Assembly: GCA_946887075.1 (NCBI GenBank)
Contig: CAMPKA010000012.1
Span: 16,682 to 80,681 of the forward strand
Direction: 5' to 3'
DNA: 64,000 nt
Origin: an uncultured Salinimicrobium sp.
Lineage (GTDB): Bacteria > Bacteroidota > Bacteroidia > Flavobacteriales > Flavobacteriaceae
Under the pieces are notes generated by a model. That model made no database searches. It saw only the letters and a list, made by a program, of their open reading frames with translations, and was not told the origin of the DNA. The position numbers were made by a program, and so were the translations under genes. Every line of letters starts with the position of its first letter. Position 1 is the stretch's first letter. Positions 47,001-55,873 of this stretch are shown here, piece by piece.

Positions 47001-48356
47001 GATGGTGGGGAGGCCGAAATTGTGATCTCCAGAACTTCAGAACTCAAGGTAAAGGATCCAAAATCGGGAATCGTGCTCAGCACAAACAACATTCCTTACG
47101 GGTCCCAGATCTTTATCAAGAACGGAGACAAGCTGGAAAGAGGAGAAACCGTCTGCCAGTGGGATCCTTACAACGGGGTGATCATCTCTGAATTTGCCGG
47201 TAAGATCCGCTATGAGAATATCGAACAAGGGGTGACTTACCAGGTAGAAATCGATGAGCAGACTGGATTCCAGGAGAAAGTAATCTCCGAGTCCAGAAAT
47301 AAGAAGCTGATTCCAACCCTGCAGATTCTGGGCAAGAAGGACGAGGTCATCCGATCCTATAACCTTCCTGTCGGTGCCCACCTGATGGTGGACAACGAAG
47401 AGAAGATCAAGGTCGGAAAGGTCCTGGTCAAGATTCCGCGTAAATCTTCCAAATCAGGGGATATCACGGGAGGTCTTCCCAGGGTAACGGAACTTTTCGA
47501 AGCCCGGAACCCATCCAACCCTGCAGTGGTCAGTGAGATCGACGGGGTTGTGTCCTTTGGTAAGATCAAAAGGGGGAACCGCGAGATCATCATCGAATCC
47601 AAACTGGGTGAGGTGAAGAAATATCTTGTGAAGCTGTCCAACCAGATCCTGGTCCAGGAGAATGACTATGTACGTGCCGGAATGCCGTTGTCTGATGGTT
47701 CCGTCACTCCGGAGGACATCCTGGCTATCAAAGGGCCAAGTGCCGTTCAGCAGTACCTGGTTAATGAAGTACAGGAGGTATACCGCCTTCAGGGTGTGAA
47801 AATCAATGACAAACACTTCGAGGTAGTCGTACGTCAGATGATGCGCAAGGTCCGGATCGTTGATCCGGGAGATACGATTTTCCTTGAGAACCAGCTGGTT
47901 CATAAGGATGATTTTATCGAGGAGAACGATGAGATCTTCGGAATGAAGGTGGTTGAAGATGCCGGGGATTCCGAAAACCTGAAAGCAGGACAAATCATTT
48001 CGCCGCGACAGCTCAGAGATGAGAATTCGGTATTGAGAAGAGAGGATAAGAACCTGGTGACTGCCAGGGACGTTACTCCTGCCACAGCAACTCCGATCCT
48101 TCAGGGAATCACGAGAGCCTCTTTGCAGACGAAATCCTTCATTTCTGCGGCTTCCTTCCAGGAAACCACAAAGGTACTCAACGAAGCTGCTGTAAGCGGT
48201 AAGGTGGATACTCTTGAAGGGCTTAAGGAGAATGTTATCGTCGGACACAGAATCCCAGCCGGTACCGGTATGAGAGAGTATGATGATATCATTGTCGGTT
48301 CCAAAGAGGAATTTGAAGAAATGCTTGAACAGAAGCAGGAAGTGAACTATAACTAG
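44055..48356 (+). CDS. rpoC: DNA-directed RNA polymerase subunit beta-prime
   Basis: The 1433-residue subunit carries the N-terminal zinc site ([20 protein letters not shown]), the catalytic magnesium motif NADFDGD (residues 475-481), the bridge-helix/trigger-loop region ([39 protein letters not shown]) and a second zinc-binding cluster ([15 protein letters not shown]). It ends the ribosomal protein-RNA polymerase operon, with a strong terminator about 37 bases after its stop. No abnormal insertion was seen compared with Bacteroidota relatives. Confidence 0.98.
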   Translation: MARINDKNTVQRFNKISIGLASPESILAESRGEVLKPETINYRTHKPERDGLFCERIFGPVKDYECACGKYKRIRYKGIVCDRCGVEVTEKKVRRDRVGHINLVVPVAHIWYFRSLPNKIGYLLGLPSKKLDMIIYYERYVVIQPGIANNEDGSPLKKMDFLTEEEYLNILDTIPQENQYLDDSDPNKFIAKMGAECLIEILQRIDLDSLSYELRHKANNETSKQRKTEALKRLQVVEALRDANKNRENRPEWMIMKVIPIIPPELRPLVPLDGGRFATSDLNDLYRRVIIRNNRLKRLMEIKAPEVILRNEKRMLQESVDSLFDNTRKSSAVKTDSNRPLKSLSDSLKGKQGRFRQNLLGKRVDYSARSVIVVGPELKLYECGLPKNMAAELYKPFVIRKLIERGIVKTVKSAKKIIDKKEPVVWDILESVLKGHPVLLNRAPTLHRLGIQAFQPKLIEGKAIQLHPLVCTAFNADFDGDQMAVHLPLGPEAILEAQLLMLASHNILNPANGSPVTVPSQDMVLGLYYMTKPRESTPEAPVKGAGLTFYSAEEVVIAYNQKKVDLNAVIKIRAKDYNESGELVYQIIETTVGRVLFNETVPEKAGFINEVLTKKSLRDIIGNILKMTSVPETAEFLDQIKNLGYNFAFRGGLSFSLGDIIIPEEKQSMIDEANEQVEGIMANYNMGLITNNERYNQVIDIWTSTNAGLTELAMKRIREDNQGFNSVYMMLDSGARGSKEQIRQLTGMRGLMAKPKKSNSGGGEIIENPILSNFKEGLSILEYFISTHGARKGLADTALKTADAGYLTRRLVDVSQDVIINEDDCGTLRGVDVAPLKKNEEVVESLGERILGRTALTDVYDPVSGELLVSANMEIDEEIVRKITNAPIESVEVRSALTCEARKGICVKCYGRNLATGKTVQRGEAVGVVAAQSIGEPGTQLTLRTFHVGGIAGNISEENKLIAKFAGIAEIEDLKTVKGEAPDGGEAEIVISRTSELKVKDPKSGIVLSTNNIPYGSQIFIKNGDKLERGETVCQWDPYNGVIISEFAGKIRYENIEQGVTYQVEIDEQTGFQEKVISESRNKKLIPTLQILGKKDEVIRSYNLPVGAHLMVDNEEKIKVGKVLVKIPRKSSKSGDITGGLPRVTELFEARNPSNPAVVSEIDGVVSFGKIKRGNREIIIESKLGEVKKYLVKLSNQILVQENDYVRAGMPLSDGSVTPEDILAIKGPSAVQQYLVNEVQEVYRLQGVKINDKHFEVVVRQMMRKVRIVDPGDTIFLENQLVHKDDFIEENDEIFGMKVVEDAGDSENLKAGQIISPRQLRDENSVLRREDKNLVTARDVTPATATPILQGITRASLQTKSFISAASFQETTKVLNEAAVSGKVDTLEGLKENVIVGHRIPAGTGMREYDDIIVGSKEEFEEMLEQKQEVNYN

Positions 48357-48393
48357 AGATTGTACTGCAGCTGCAGACAATTCAGGATGATAA

Positions 48394-48424
48394 AATCCCG
48401 GCCAGTTTCTGGTCGGGATTTTTG
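48394..48424 (+). terminator. Intrinsic terminator after rpoC
   Basis: AATCCCGGCCAG (48394-48405) and CTGGTCGGGATT (48409-48420) form a 12-base stem with one G-T pair around a three-base loop, followed by TTTG. Confidence 0.92.
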
Positions 48425-48562
48425 TTTGCCCTGCAGGCAAAAAATCGACTTGAAAGAAAGTCGGCTCAGTCCTATCCTTCCCGCTCACAATACACTCCTG
48501 AAGCCACTGTACCTCCAGTTTTGTTCACAATTTATCGATAGGAGTAAACAGGAAAGAATGTT

Positions 48563-49000
48563 TCAACTGATAGCGGAATACCGTGGCACCGGATGGTCCG
48601 CTAATGCTTCTTCGGAAAGTTCAAATTTGCTGAAAGTATCTTCCCTTATTGGCTTCGTAAGAGGAAATTTGCCCTTAAAAAATTCTACTTTATGGATAGA
48701 CTCCTTTTTAGGTGCTTCAATTGTCCACAATCGCCTCACCCAAATGGAGTTTTCTGATTTTATTTCGTATAACATCTTATATACTTCTGGCTCTGATTGT
48801 CCGCCGAAATTCGTGGTTATGTAAATCGTATCATTTTCGGAAAAGGTCAAAATACGGCAGAATTCACATTCTTTGATTTCCATCCATTTTCCTGTCAGCT
48901 TGTTCCGCAGGTCATTTTCATCTGCAGATTTTTCAGGAGAACAACCCGCTATCCCTAAAAAAAGGACCGAAATTCCTATGATGGTGAGCAGACTTTTCAT
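48563..49000 (-). CDS. Small hypothetical lipoprotein
   Basis: The 145-residue product has a lipoprotein signal (MKSLLTIIGISVLFLGIAGC, Cys20) and no recognised domain. Beta-prone stretches with two close cysteines (KECEFCRILTFSENDTIYI) and a hydrophobic pattern like lipocalin-type LTGKW proteins (RNKLTGKWMEIKEC) are visible, so a small beta-barrel or lipocalin-like fold is possible. It stands alone on the minus strand between the rpoC terminator and a DUF3467 gene. Confidence 0.65.
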   Translation of the reverse strand: MKSLLTIIGISVLFLGIAGCSPEKSADENDLRNKLTGKWMEIKECEFCRILTFSENDTIYITTNFGGQSEPEVYKMLYEIKSENSIWVRRLWTIEAPKKESIHKVEFFKGKFPLTKPIREDTFSKFELSEEALADHPVPRYSAIS

Positions 49001-49222
49001 TGTGTCTAATCATTTGAAGTTTCTAAAACTAGATTTAGATTCATTTTATTCCAACTAATCGCACTTTTTTAACATTCTTCCAATAAAAGAAATCTTGGAT
49101 TGGGGAATGTCCATAGGGGGTTCTTATCCCTAATCCATTTATACGAAGCAATGGAGGTTATTTCCTGATGATTCCTGTGTGCGGGGTATTTTTTGTACTT
49201 TTAATTGAATAAATATGACACA

Positions 49223-49537
49223 ATGAGCGAAGAGAGAAAAACAAAAAAGGGAAAGATCAATATAGAAATAGACGAGAAGGTTGCTGAGGGTACGTACTCA
49301 AACCTTGCCATTATCAACCATTCCGTATCTGAATTCGTCGTAGACTTCGTAAGTATCATGCCAGGTACTCCGAAGAGCAAAGTGAAGTCCAGGATTATCC
49401 TGACCCCGCAACACGCCAAACGTCTTCTGAAAGCACTGGCGGAGAACGTTCAGCGGTTTGAAAAGGCCCATGGGGAGATCAGGGATTACGAGCAGCCTCC
49501 GATACCGCTGAACTTTGGTCCCACAGGACAGGCCTAG
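49223..49537 (+). CDS. DUF3467 family protein
   Basis: From MSEERKTKKGKINIEI (ATG at 49223) the product has 104 residues. It matches the DUF3467 pattern: VAEGTYSNLAIINHSVSEFV, DFVSIMPGTPKSKVKSRI and LTPQHAKRLLKALAENV. An in-frame TTG six codons earlier is less likely. The family is widespread in Bacteroidota, its role is unknown, and it probably acts in the cytoplasm as no signal peptide is present. It is close to rpoC but beyond its terminator. Confidence 0.85.
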   Translation: MSEERKTKKGKINIEIDEKVAEGTYSNLAIINHSVSEFVVDFVSIMPGTPKSKVKSRIILTPQHAKRLLKALAENVQRFEKAHGEIRDYEQPPIPLNFGPTGQA

Positions 49538-49729
49538 TTTTCGTTAAATTTATACCCTCTGGTATTAGCCTGTCAGAGAAATATGCTATCTTTAATAAGC
49601 TGATTATCTGCTATGCGGACCAGTGGCATACGATGGTTATATTTCCGATATGGAAGTATGAGGTGAGGCAACAGGCATTTTCTTTTGCCTGTGTATAATA
49701 ATTTCTTTCCTAACAATTCAATCTTTTTT

Positions 49730-50071
49730 ATGAAAGCCAATGATCAGGCTCTGGCTTCGTCAGCCGCAGTTTTAAATGCCGTGACGGCTACATCAGGGAA
49801 CAACATGTACGTTATCGAAAGGGAGATTCCCGGAGCGGGAAAACTCACTCCCGACCAATTAAAAGACATCGCCGCGAAATCAAACGGTGTGTTGGATGAC
49901 ATGGGAACGGAGGTCCAATGGGTACATAGCTATGTAACCGATGAAAAAATTTACTGTGTTTACACGGCTCCCAATGTGGAGATGGTACAGGAGCATGCTA
50001 GAAAAGGCGGCTTTCCTGCCAACTCGATCAGCAAGGTCAGCACGGTAATTGACCCCGCCACCGCGGGTTGA
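49730..50071 (+). CDS. DUF4242 family protein
   Basis: The ATG at 49730 (MKANDQALASSAAVLNAV) gives 113 residues. The core MYVIEREIPGAGKLTPDQLK, VQWVHSYVTDEKIYCVYTAP and EMVQEHARKGGFPANSI matches the small ferredoxin-like DUF4242 fold, some members of which are annotated nickel-binding. No signal peptide is evident. Function is unknown. Two GGAG-rich arms of an inverted repeat follow its stop. Confidence 0.78.
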   Translation: MKANDQALASSAAVLNAVTATSGNNMYVIEREIPGAGKLTPDQLKDIAAKSNGVLDDMGTEVQWVHSYVTDEKIYCVYTAPNVEMVQEHARKGGFPANSISKVSTVIDPATAG

Positions 50072-50081
50072 AAGATGCGAT

Positions 50082-50134
50082 AGGAGATCCTCCTTTTTTT
50101 GAAGTTGTATGATACCTGTCCAGGAGGATCTCCT
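50082..50134. repeat. Perfect 13-base inverted repeat, each arm itself hairpin-like
   Basis: AGGAGATCCTCCT (50082-50094) is the exact reverse complement of AGGAGGATCTCCT (50122-50134), with 27 bases between. Each arm can fold alone (AGGAG/CTCCT, three-base loop), and the first is followed by six further T, which makes it a small terminator of the DUF4242 gene. Confidence 0.7.
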
Positions 50135-50331
50135 GAAATGCCATAATTCCCTAATTCTGACGGTTGTTTACTGTCTCAGCTGGCCTGGTCAGGAGAAAAT
50201 GCTTATCTTTTGGTTGTGTTGAACAAGGCGTTCGGATCACCGATGGTCGCCCGGCCGCAGATTGGGCTGAAGTTCGTGGGTCGGTGACGCAGATCGGACC
50301 GGAATGGAATCAAATAAGAAAAACGGTTATT

Positions 50332-50778
50332 ATGAAAAGGGTTCGTACGATGATATTTTGTTTCTTTCTCAGCCTCTCATCCTGTTCAGAACAGGCTACG
50401 GAGTGTGGCGGATTTTGCACGGAAGAGTTCCGCACCATCGCCGTAAGCGTTGAGAACCAGGAAGGCGATCCAGTGGCTTTGGACAGCTACCGGGTGATCA
50501 ATCTGGACAATGGCAGGGAGATCACTCCAGATCTTTCACCAGATGAGCTGCAACAGATGAGAGAACAGGGGAGATATCCCATCATCAATGACAGCTATAT
50601 CGAGGAATACCGAAAACAGGAACTCAATCTGGAGTTTACCGGTCTGCTCGGCGGGGAAGAGGTTGTCACTGAAAACTACAAAGTTGGTTTTGATTGCTGC
50701 CACGTCTACCATATTGCCGGGGATCTCGAGCTGGTCCTGAATAATCCTCCTCAATCTTCTTTTTATCCAAGAGGATGA
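50332..50778 (+). CDS. Hypothetical lipoprotein
   Basis: The ATG at 50332 (MKRVRTMIFCFFLSLSSCSE) gives 148 residues with lipobox LSSC. The mature part has a cysteine pair near the start (ECGGFC) and another near the end (FDCCHVYHIAG). A beta-rich Ig-like middle (RTIAVSVENQEGDPVALDSY) resembles carboxypeptidase-regulatory folds. No function is recognised. It overlaps the next gene by four bases (ATGA), so the two probably act together. Confidence 0.68.
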   Translation: MKRVRTMIFCFFLSLSSCSEQATECGGFCTEEFRTIAVSVENQEGDPVALDSYRVINLDNGREITPDLSPDELQQMREQGRYPIINDSYIEEYRKQELNLEFTGLLGGEEVVTENYKVGFDCCHVYHIAGDLELVLNNPPQSSFYPRG

Positions 50779-51653
50779 AAACCGGATACTTTTCTCCGAT
50801 TCAAATTTCATTCCTCCTCCTACTGGCTTCTATAGCCAGTGCAGTTGGAATATTTTCAGGGGGTGGTAGTGGTATTTACGAATATATCTCTATCCGTGGA
50901 GAGCAGGTCGACATCTATGGGGCAGGAATTTATCGGGACATGTCTGCCGAAGTCGCTATTCAAGGCATAGCCCAGGATTTTATAACGCTCTTTGTGGCCA
51001 TACCGCTCCTGCTTTTTTCGCTGTTTTTATCTAGGAAAGGTTCCGTTAAGTGGCGGCTGGTTTTTGCTGGCGTTCTTGCCTATTTTTTCGTTACATATCT
51101 ATTTTATCTATTGATGGCCATGTACAATAATCTGTTTCTGGTCTATACGTCCCTATTGGGTTTATCATTTTTTTCTTTGTTGAAGGTTTTGTTTTCGTTT
51201 GAGCCTGGCTTCATAACTTTTAAACCCAAGTCTTCCACCTCTCTGAAATTTGCGGGAAGATTTCTGATGCTAAATGCTGCCTGTATTGGAATCCTGTGGC
51301 TGAGTATAATCCTGATTCCTATACTCAATGGAAGGGTTTATCCTGAAGGTCTCGCGCATTATACGACCCTCGTAGTACAGGGGCTGGATCTGGGTCTTCT
51401 TTTACCCCTTTCATTTATTTCAGGGCACCTTTTGATTAAGCAAAAACCACTCGGTAATTTGGCAGCTCCGGTTTATCTCGTCTTTCTGTCCCTTTTGATG
51501 CTCGCTCTGGTGGCAAAAATTGTTTTTAGCGGGATTGCCGGGTATAATATAGTTCCAGTAGTGTTCATTATTCCGGTAATCACGTTCGTTTCGATAATAT
51601 CCTCGGTTATGTTGATAAAGAAGGTGGTAGAACCTGTAAAGCAGCCCATATGA
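50775..51653 (+). CDS. Hypothetical multi-pass membrane protein
   Basis: The 292-residue protein has an estimated eight hydrophobic helices, e.g. ISFLLLLASIASAVGIFSGG, DFITLFVAIPLLLFSLFL, VFAGVLAYFFVTYLFYLL, NAACIGILWLSIILIPIL and VFLSLLMLALVAKIVF. A short loop after the first helix reads GIYEYISIRGEQVDIYGAGI. No transporter or enzyme signature is recognised. It starts within the stop of the lipoprotein gene and is followed by an AT-rich 179-base gap before the convergent prfC gene. Confidence 0.7.
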   Translation: MKTGYFSPIQISFLLLLASIASAVGIFSGGGSGIYEYISIRGEQVDIYGAGIYRDMSAEVAIQGIAQDFITLFVAIPLLLFSLFLSRKGSVKWRLVFAGVLAYFFVTYLFYLLMAMYNNLFLVYTSLLGLSFFSLLKVLFSFEPGFITFKPKSSTSLKFAGRFLMLNAACIGILWLSIILIPILNGRVYPEGLAHYTTLVVQGLDLGLLLPLSFISGHLLIKQKPLGNLAAPVYLVFLSLLMLALVAKIVFSGIAGYNIVPVVFIIPVITFVSIISSVMLIKKVVEPVKQPI

Positions 51654-51832
51654 TGTTAGCGCCCGTCACTGACAAAGAAGTCTGCTCAACATACATTCGA
51701 AGAAACAAGACTCCGGTTTCAGGTTCTTCCATTGAAGAGGTTTTTTTTAATTTTTTTAGAAATTAATTTTAGCCTTCGGCGGGAATTTAAACTGCTTATT
51801 TGAAGCACCTGGATATTCCCAATAGACAAGTG

Positions 51833-53419
51833 TTAGAACTCCGAGGTAAAATGAAATTTCAGGTTGGGATACTTGTCCTGGGCCATCTGGAGTGAAAATG
51901 CAGAATCAGCCAGAAATACCAGTTGCCCGCGTTTGTCCTTAGCCAGAAATTTGGATTTGACCCTCTTGAAATCCTTGAATTCTTCACTTTTCGGATCCTC
52001 GGGTTCCACCCAGCAGGCTTTATGGACATTCAGGTTTTCATAGGTACATCTTGCCCCATATTCATGTTCCAGCCGATACTGGATCACCTCGAATTGCAGC
52101 GCTCCCACCGTTCCAATCACCTTTCTTCCGTTCAACTCAAGGGTAAATAGCTGTGCGACTCCCTCGTCCATGAGCTGGTCAATCCCTTTTTCGAGCTGCT
52201 TGGATTTCATCGGATCCGCATTGTTGATGTACCGGAAATGCTCCGGGGAAAAACTGGGGATTCCCTTGTACTGCAGCTCTTCCCCCTCGGTGAGGGTATC
52301 ACCGATCTTGAAGTTTCCGGTATCATGCAGTCCCACGATATCCCCCGGATAGGAAACATCCACGATTTCTTTTTTTTCGGCAAAGAAGGCATTGGGGCTG
52401 GAAAATTTGAGCTTTTTATTCTGCCTGACATGCAGGTAAGGGGTGTTTCGCTCGAATTTTCCTGAGACGATCTTAATGAAAGCCAAACGGTCCCTGTGCT
52501 TGGGATCCATATTCGCATGGATCTTAAAGACGAATCCAGTGAACTGGTCCTCATTGGGGAGTACCTCTCTCATGTCACTTTCCTTGGGTCGGGGAGGAGG
52601 GGCAATACTGATGAAACAATCCAGGAGTTCCCTGACCCCGAAGTTGTTCAGGGCGGAGCCGAAGAATACGGGTTGCAGGTTTCCCCTGAGATAAGCCTCT
52701 TTGTCAAAATCAGGGTAGACCCCATGCACGAGTTCAAGCTCTTCCCGAAGCATTCCAGCTGCTTTTTTCCCGATGAGCTGATCGAGTTCCTCGGATTCCA
52801 GGTCCGAGATCTCCACGGTCTCCTCGATGTCTTTTCTGGGATCCCCGGTAAAGAGATTGACGTTCTGTTCCCATAGGTTGTAGATTCCCTTGAAATCATA
52901 ACCCATCCCGATGGGAAAACTGAGCGGAGTGACCGTCAGGTTGAGCTTTTGTTCTATTTCATCGAGTAGTTCAAAGGCATCCTTTCCTTCCCGGTCGAGT
53001 TTGTTTATAAAGACGATCATCGGAATGTTCCGCATCCGGCAAACCTCCACTAGTTTCTCGGTCTGTTCCTCAACTCCCTTGGCGACGTCGATCACCACGA
53101 TGACGGAATCCACGGCGGTAAGCGTTCTAAAGGTATCCTCCGCGAAATCTTTGTGGCCGGGAGTATCCAGAATGTTGATCTTGATATCCTTATATTCGAA
53201 GGCAAGGACAGAGGTGGCTACCGATATGCCCCGCTGTCGTTCGATTTCCATAAAGTCACTGGTAGCCCCTTTTTTGATCTTGTTGGATTTTACCGCACCG
53301 GCTTCCTGGATAGCGCCTCCGAAAAGCAGGAGTTTTTCCGTGAGGGTGGTTTTTCCTGCATCAGGGTGAGAGATAATCCCAAAGGTCCTTCTTCTCTTGA
53401 TCTCGTCTTGAAATTTCAT
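51833..53419 (-). CDS. prfC: Peptide chain release factor 3
   Basis: The 528-residue translational GTPase has the RF3 pattern: GIISHPDAGKTTLTEKLLLF (P-loop), GISVATSVLAFEY, DTPGHKDFAEDTFRTL, NKLDREGKDAFELL and a C-terminal domain with GALQFEVIQYRLEHEYGA. The SDFMEIERQRGIS switch segment is also intact. RF3 removes RF1/RF2 after peptide release. A minus-strand TACCTTTG box lies about 18 bases before the start, giving a short leader. Confidence 0.96.
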   Translation of the reverse strand: MKFQDEIKRRRTFGIISHPDAGKTTLTEKLLLFGGAIQEAGAVKSNKIKKGATSDFMEIERQRGISVATSVLAFEYKDIKINILDTPGHKDFAEDTFRTLTAVDSVIVVIDVAKGVEEQTEKLVEVCRMRNIPMIVFINKLDREGKDAFELLDEIEQKLNLTVTPLSFPIGMGYDFKGIYNLWEQNVNLFTGDPRKDIEETVEISDLESEELDQLIGKKAAGMLREELELVHGVYPDFDKEAYLRGNLQPVFFGSALNNFGVRELLDCFISIAPPPRPKESDMREVLPNEDQFTGFVFKIHANMDPKHRDRLAFIKIVSGKFERNTPYLHVRQNKKLKFSSPNAFFAEKKEIVDVSYPGDIVGLHDTGNFKIGDTLTEGEELQYKGIPSFSPEHFRYINNADPMKSKQLEKGIDQLMDEGVAQLFTLELNGRKVIGTVGALQFEVIQYRLEHEYGARCTYENLNVHKACWVEPEDPKSEEFKDFKRVKSKFLAKDKRGQLVFLADSAFSLQMAQDKYPNLKFHFTSEF

Positions 53420-53436
53420 AGCTGAATTAATGGCCG

Positions 53437-53444
53437 CAAAGGTA
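53437..53444 (-). promoter_or_regulatory. Bacteroidota -7 promoter box before prfC
   Basis: On the minus strand the sequence reads TACCTTTG (CAAAGGTA on plus), matching TAnnTTTG, 17 bases before the start at 53419. Confidence 0.5.
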
Positions 53445-53521
53445 AGGATTTGTAGCAGATTTTCACGGTGACCGTTCCTGCTTTAAGCAAGATCCCCTCC
53501 TCCCAATTTCCCATGGTTTTG

Positions 53522-53529
53522 TACATTTG
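53522..53529 (+). promoter_or_regulatory. Bacteroidota -7 promoter box before idi
   Basis: TACATTTG fits TAnnTTTG and ends 16 bases before the ATG at 53546, supporting that start over earlier in-frame codons. Confidence 0.55.
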
Positions 53530-53545
53530 GGGTTCAAGAACACCC

Positions 53546-54064
53546 ATGGAAGAAGAAAAGGTTATTCTGGTTAACGAGCAAGATGAGCAGATCGGACTGA
53601 TGCCGAAGATGGAGGCCCATGAAAAGGCGCTTCTTCACAGGGCCTTCTCTGTCTTTGTCTTTAATGACAAAAAGGAACTCATGATCCAGCAGAGAGCCCT
53701 GGGGAAATATCATTCCCCCGGACTGTGGACCAACACCTGCTGCAGCCATCAACGGGAAGGGGAATCCAACATCGAGGCGGGAAAAAGACGCCTTCAGGAA
53801 GAGATGGGATTCACTACAGAGCTGGAGGATACCATTTCCTTTATCTATAAGGCACCATTTGATAACGGCCTCACCGAGCATGAATATGACCATATTCTGG
53901 TTGGCCAATACGATGGGGAACCGAACCTGAACCCTGAAGAAGCCAATGACTACAAGTGGATCTCCCTTGAGGTCCTCCAGGAGGATATGGAACGGCACCC
54001 GGAGCGGTATACCGAATGGTTCAAGATCATCTTCGAAAAATATTCCCAATATCTTCAGCAATGA
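53546..54064 (+). CDS. idi: Isopentenyl-diphosphate delta-isomerase, type 1
   Basis: From MEEEKVILVNEQDEQIG the enzyme has 172 residues. It shows the Nudix-type fold of type 1 IDI with metal-binding His in HEKALLHRAF, the catalytic Cys in LWTNTCCSHQREGE, the Nudix helix AGKRRLQEEMGF and EHEYDHILVG. It interconverts isopentenyl and dimethylallyl diphosphate and so supplies precursors for the carotenoids made by the crt operon 30 kb away. Its stop overlaps queD by four bases, which makes an unusual two-gene unit. Confidence 0.95.
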   Translation: MEEEKVILVNEQDEQIGLMPKMEAHEKALLHRAFSVFVFNDKKELMIQQRALGKYHSPGLWTNTCCSHQREGESNIEAGKRRLQEEMGFTTELEDTISFIYKAPFDNGLTEHEYDHILVGQYDGEPNLNPEEANDYKWISLEVLQEDMERHPERYTEWFKIIFEKYSQYLQQ

Positions 54065-54474
54065 GAGTTACCGTACATAGAAAAGCCCATTTTAATGCAG
54101 CACATCGCCTCTTCCGGGAGGAGTGGGATGATCAGAAGAATTCAGAAGTTTTCGGCAAGTGCAGTAATCCCAAATATCACGGGCACAACTATGAACTGAT
54201 TGCAGCAGTTACGGGGGAAATAGATCCGGCAACCGGCTTTGTTATGGATCTCAAGAAACTGAAAGATCTTATCTATGAGGAGATCGAATTACCCTTTGAT
54301 CATAAAAACCTGAACCTGGAAGTCCAGGAGTTCAGGGAGCTCAATCCGACAGCGGAAAATATCGCCGTGGTCATATGGAATCGGCTGAGGCCTCACCTGG
54401 AAAAGCGCCTGGATCTGAAGATCACCCTATATGAGACGCCGCGTAACTTCGTGAGCTACTCCGGTGAAAAATAA
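54061..54474 (+). CDS. queD: 6-pyruvoyl-tetrahydropterin synthase / QueD family protein
   Basis: The 137-residue product (MRVTVHRKAHFNAAHRL) has the zinc triad His in KAHFNAAH and KYHGHNYEL, the catalytic Cys in FGKCSNP, FDHKNLNL and the Glu in LYETPRNFV. QueD makes 6-carboxytetrahydropterin for queuosine and related deazapurines; true PTPS of folate-type metabolism is the alternative. It overlaps idi by four bases (ATGA). Other queuosine genes are not visible here. Confidence 0.88.
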   Translation: MRVTVHRKAHFNAAHRLFREEWDDQKNSEVFGKCSNPKYHGHNYELIAAVTGEIDPATGFVMDLKKLKDLIYEEIELPFDHKNLNLEVQEFRELNPTAENIAVVIWNRLRPHLEKRLDLKITLYETPRNFVSYSGEK

Positions 54475-54537
54475 TTCCCTTAAAAATAATCGCGGAATTA
54501 AGAAATAGACTAAATTCGCAGCTGAAAATTATCCAAA

Positions 54538-54804
54538 ATGGCGAACAGAAGAGAACTGAAGCGGAACATCAACTATGTTTTTGAAGACATTATAGAGGCT
54601 GCCTATCTGCATCAGGCGCTTCATCCTGAAACAGACAAGGAGAAATCCGAGGCTATTGTGGACGAGGCTATAGCAGATTTCGATGCATTGATCGCGATGA
54701 TGAACGTCCGGGATGTAGAGAACAAGAAGGCGCATTTCAAAAAGGTTCAGAAAGAGCTTGAAGAGAAGGCGACGGATCTGGTTGAGAAGATAAACGCCCT
54801 TTAA
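54538..54804 (+). CDS. Small conserved hypothetical protein
   Basis: The 88-residue protein (MANRRELKRNINYVFEDIIE) is highly charged and helical, with coiled-coil-like heptads in HFKKVQKELEEKATDLVEKI. No domain is recognised and no signal peptide is present. It lies between queD and a tRNA-Thr gene on the same strand. The start is supported by the lack of an earlier in-frame ATG after the queD stop. Confidence 0.75.
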   Translation: MANRRELKRNINYVFEDIIEAAYLHQALHPETDKEKSEAIVDEAIADFDALIAMMNVRDVENKKAHFKKVQKELEEKATDLVEKINAL

Positions 54805-54813
54805 AAATATTTT

Positions 54814-54887
54814 GCCGGTGTAGCTCAGTTGGCTAGAGCAGCTGATTTGTAATCAGCAGGTCGTGGGTTCGAATCCCTCCACCGGCT
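54814..54887 (+). tRNA. tRNA-Thr (anticodon TGT), second copy
   Basis: Acceptor GCCGGTG/CACCGGC, anticodon loop TTTGTAA, T-arm GGTTCGAATCC; discriminator T. It differs from the copy at 34979 mainly in the acceptor stem and one D-loop base. A terminator follows. Confidence 0.95.
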
Positions 54888-54888
54888 C

Positions 54889-54922
54889 AAAAAAACCTGT
54901 AGATCCTGCTACGGGTTTTTTT
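54889..54922 (+). terminator. Intrinsic terminator after tRNA-Thr
   Basis: AAAACCTGTAG pairs with CTACGGGTTTT around a six-base loop, ending in TTTTTTT. The remaining gap to 55087 shows no gene. Confidence 0.82.
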
Positions 54923-55087
54923 GTGACCGGAATTTTCATCTCAAAATGCTGTCGGAGAGGGGTATTTTTTTGGTTAAAGTTCTCCTTTGGGCCTTTGTTT
55001 CACTCCCCCTGTAAAATGGTCTCGCTCACCGCTTTATCCTAAGGCTCTGAGCATAATTTAACCATTTCTCAAGAGGGTGTTGAAGAA

Positions 55088-55819
55088 CTACTTTGGCTCA
55101 GGTTCCTCCTGTTGTTCAAGGAGAGCCCTTCTCTCCTTAAGAAACTCCTGAAGGCTTCGACCATACTTGGACTCTTTGACTTTAGGAGTCAGCGAATTAT
55201 AGATGGTATCAAGGTATTTGATGTTGGCATCATAGACCTCCGAGATGGCCAGGTAGGGGGCCACCTCGTAATCCTTGTTATTGATGGCAAAATTGACCGT
55301 GTAAAGATATCTTCGTTTTAGAAGATTTTCATACTGCTCAACCGACGCCTGAATGGAATCTTCATTCTGGGCTTTTTGTGCCAGCAGGTTCTTCTGAATG
55401 AGCTCAAGATTTTTCTCGTTAAAGCGTTTCATCATTTCCTTGTACTCCATCAGTTTCCTTTGATTCTCGGATCCCTCTACGACCACATCTGTCTCAAAAT
55501 TTTTAAGTGTCGTATTGACCACCATTTCTCCGGGTTCCGCAAAAAACATAATCCTGTCATCGAAACGGCTGTTGTCCTTTTTCCGCAGGTATAGGTATAG
55601 GACCTGGGGACTTCCAATCTCAGTCTCGAATCGAAAGGATTCCTGTCCTCTGATCACGACAGAGTCGATATTGACCAGGGTGGTGTCCTCGATCTTCTGA
55701 AGAAACAGGGTGCCCTTTTTAAGGCCTTCGACTTTTCCGGTGATCTCGAGATTGTTTTCATCGGTTGAGCATGCCATCAGAAATAGGAGGCTCATCAGGA
55801 CCAGTGCTGATCTTTTCAT
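55088..55819 (-). CDS. DUF4369 domain lipoprotein
   Basis: Start MKRSALVLMSLLFLMACSTD at 55819 gives 243 residues with lipobox MACS. The N-terminal DUF4369 beta-domain is clear (ITGKVEGLKKGTLFLQKIED, DRIMFFAEPGEMVVNTTLKN). The helical second half (NLELIQKNLLAQKAQNEDSI) lacks the thioredoxin domain that often follows DUF4369 in TlpA-like proteins. It is probably anchored in the envelope; function unknown. A DUF819 membrane protein gene lies upstream on the same strand, 54 bases away. Confidence 0.82.
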   Translation of the reverse strand: MKRSALVLMSLLFLMACSTDENNLEITGKVEGLKKGTLFLQKIEDTTLVNIDSVVIRGQESFRFETEIGSPQVLYLYLRKKDNSRFDDRIMFFAEPGEMVVNTTLKNFETDVVVEGSENQRKLMEYKEMMKRFNEKNLELIQKNLLAQKAQNEDSIQASVEQYENLLKRRYLYTVNFAINNKDYEVAPYLAISEVYDANIKYLDTIYNSLTPKVKESKYGRSLQEFLKERRALLEQQEEPEPK

Positions 55820-55873
55820 AGGATATGTTGTGATAGAAGGACGCAAATATGCTAATTTTTCCAATAATTATTT

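Noticed and set aside
47454..48488. Long open frame of 344 codons on the minus strand opposite rpoC
   Set aside because: It is the complement of a conserved, highly biased gene, has no recognisable domain, and would run over the rpoC terminator.
48360..48824. Plus-strand frame after rpoC
   Set aside because: It starts over the rpoC terminator and is antisense to the better supported lipoprotein gene at 48563-49000.
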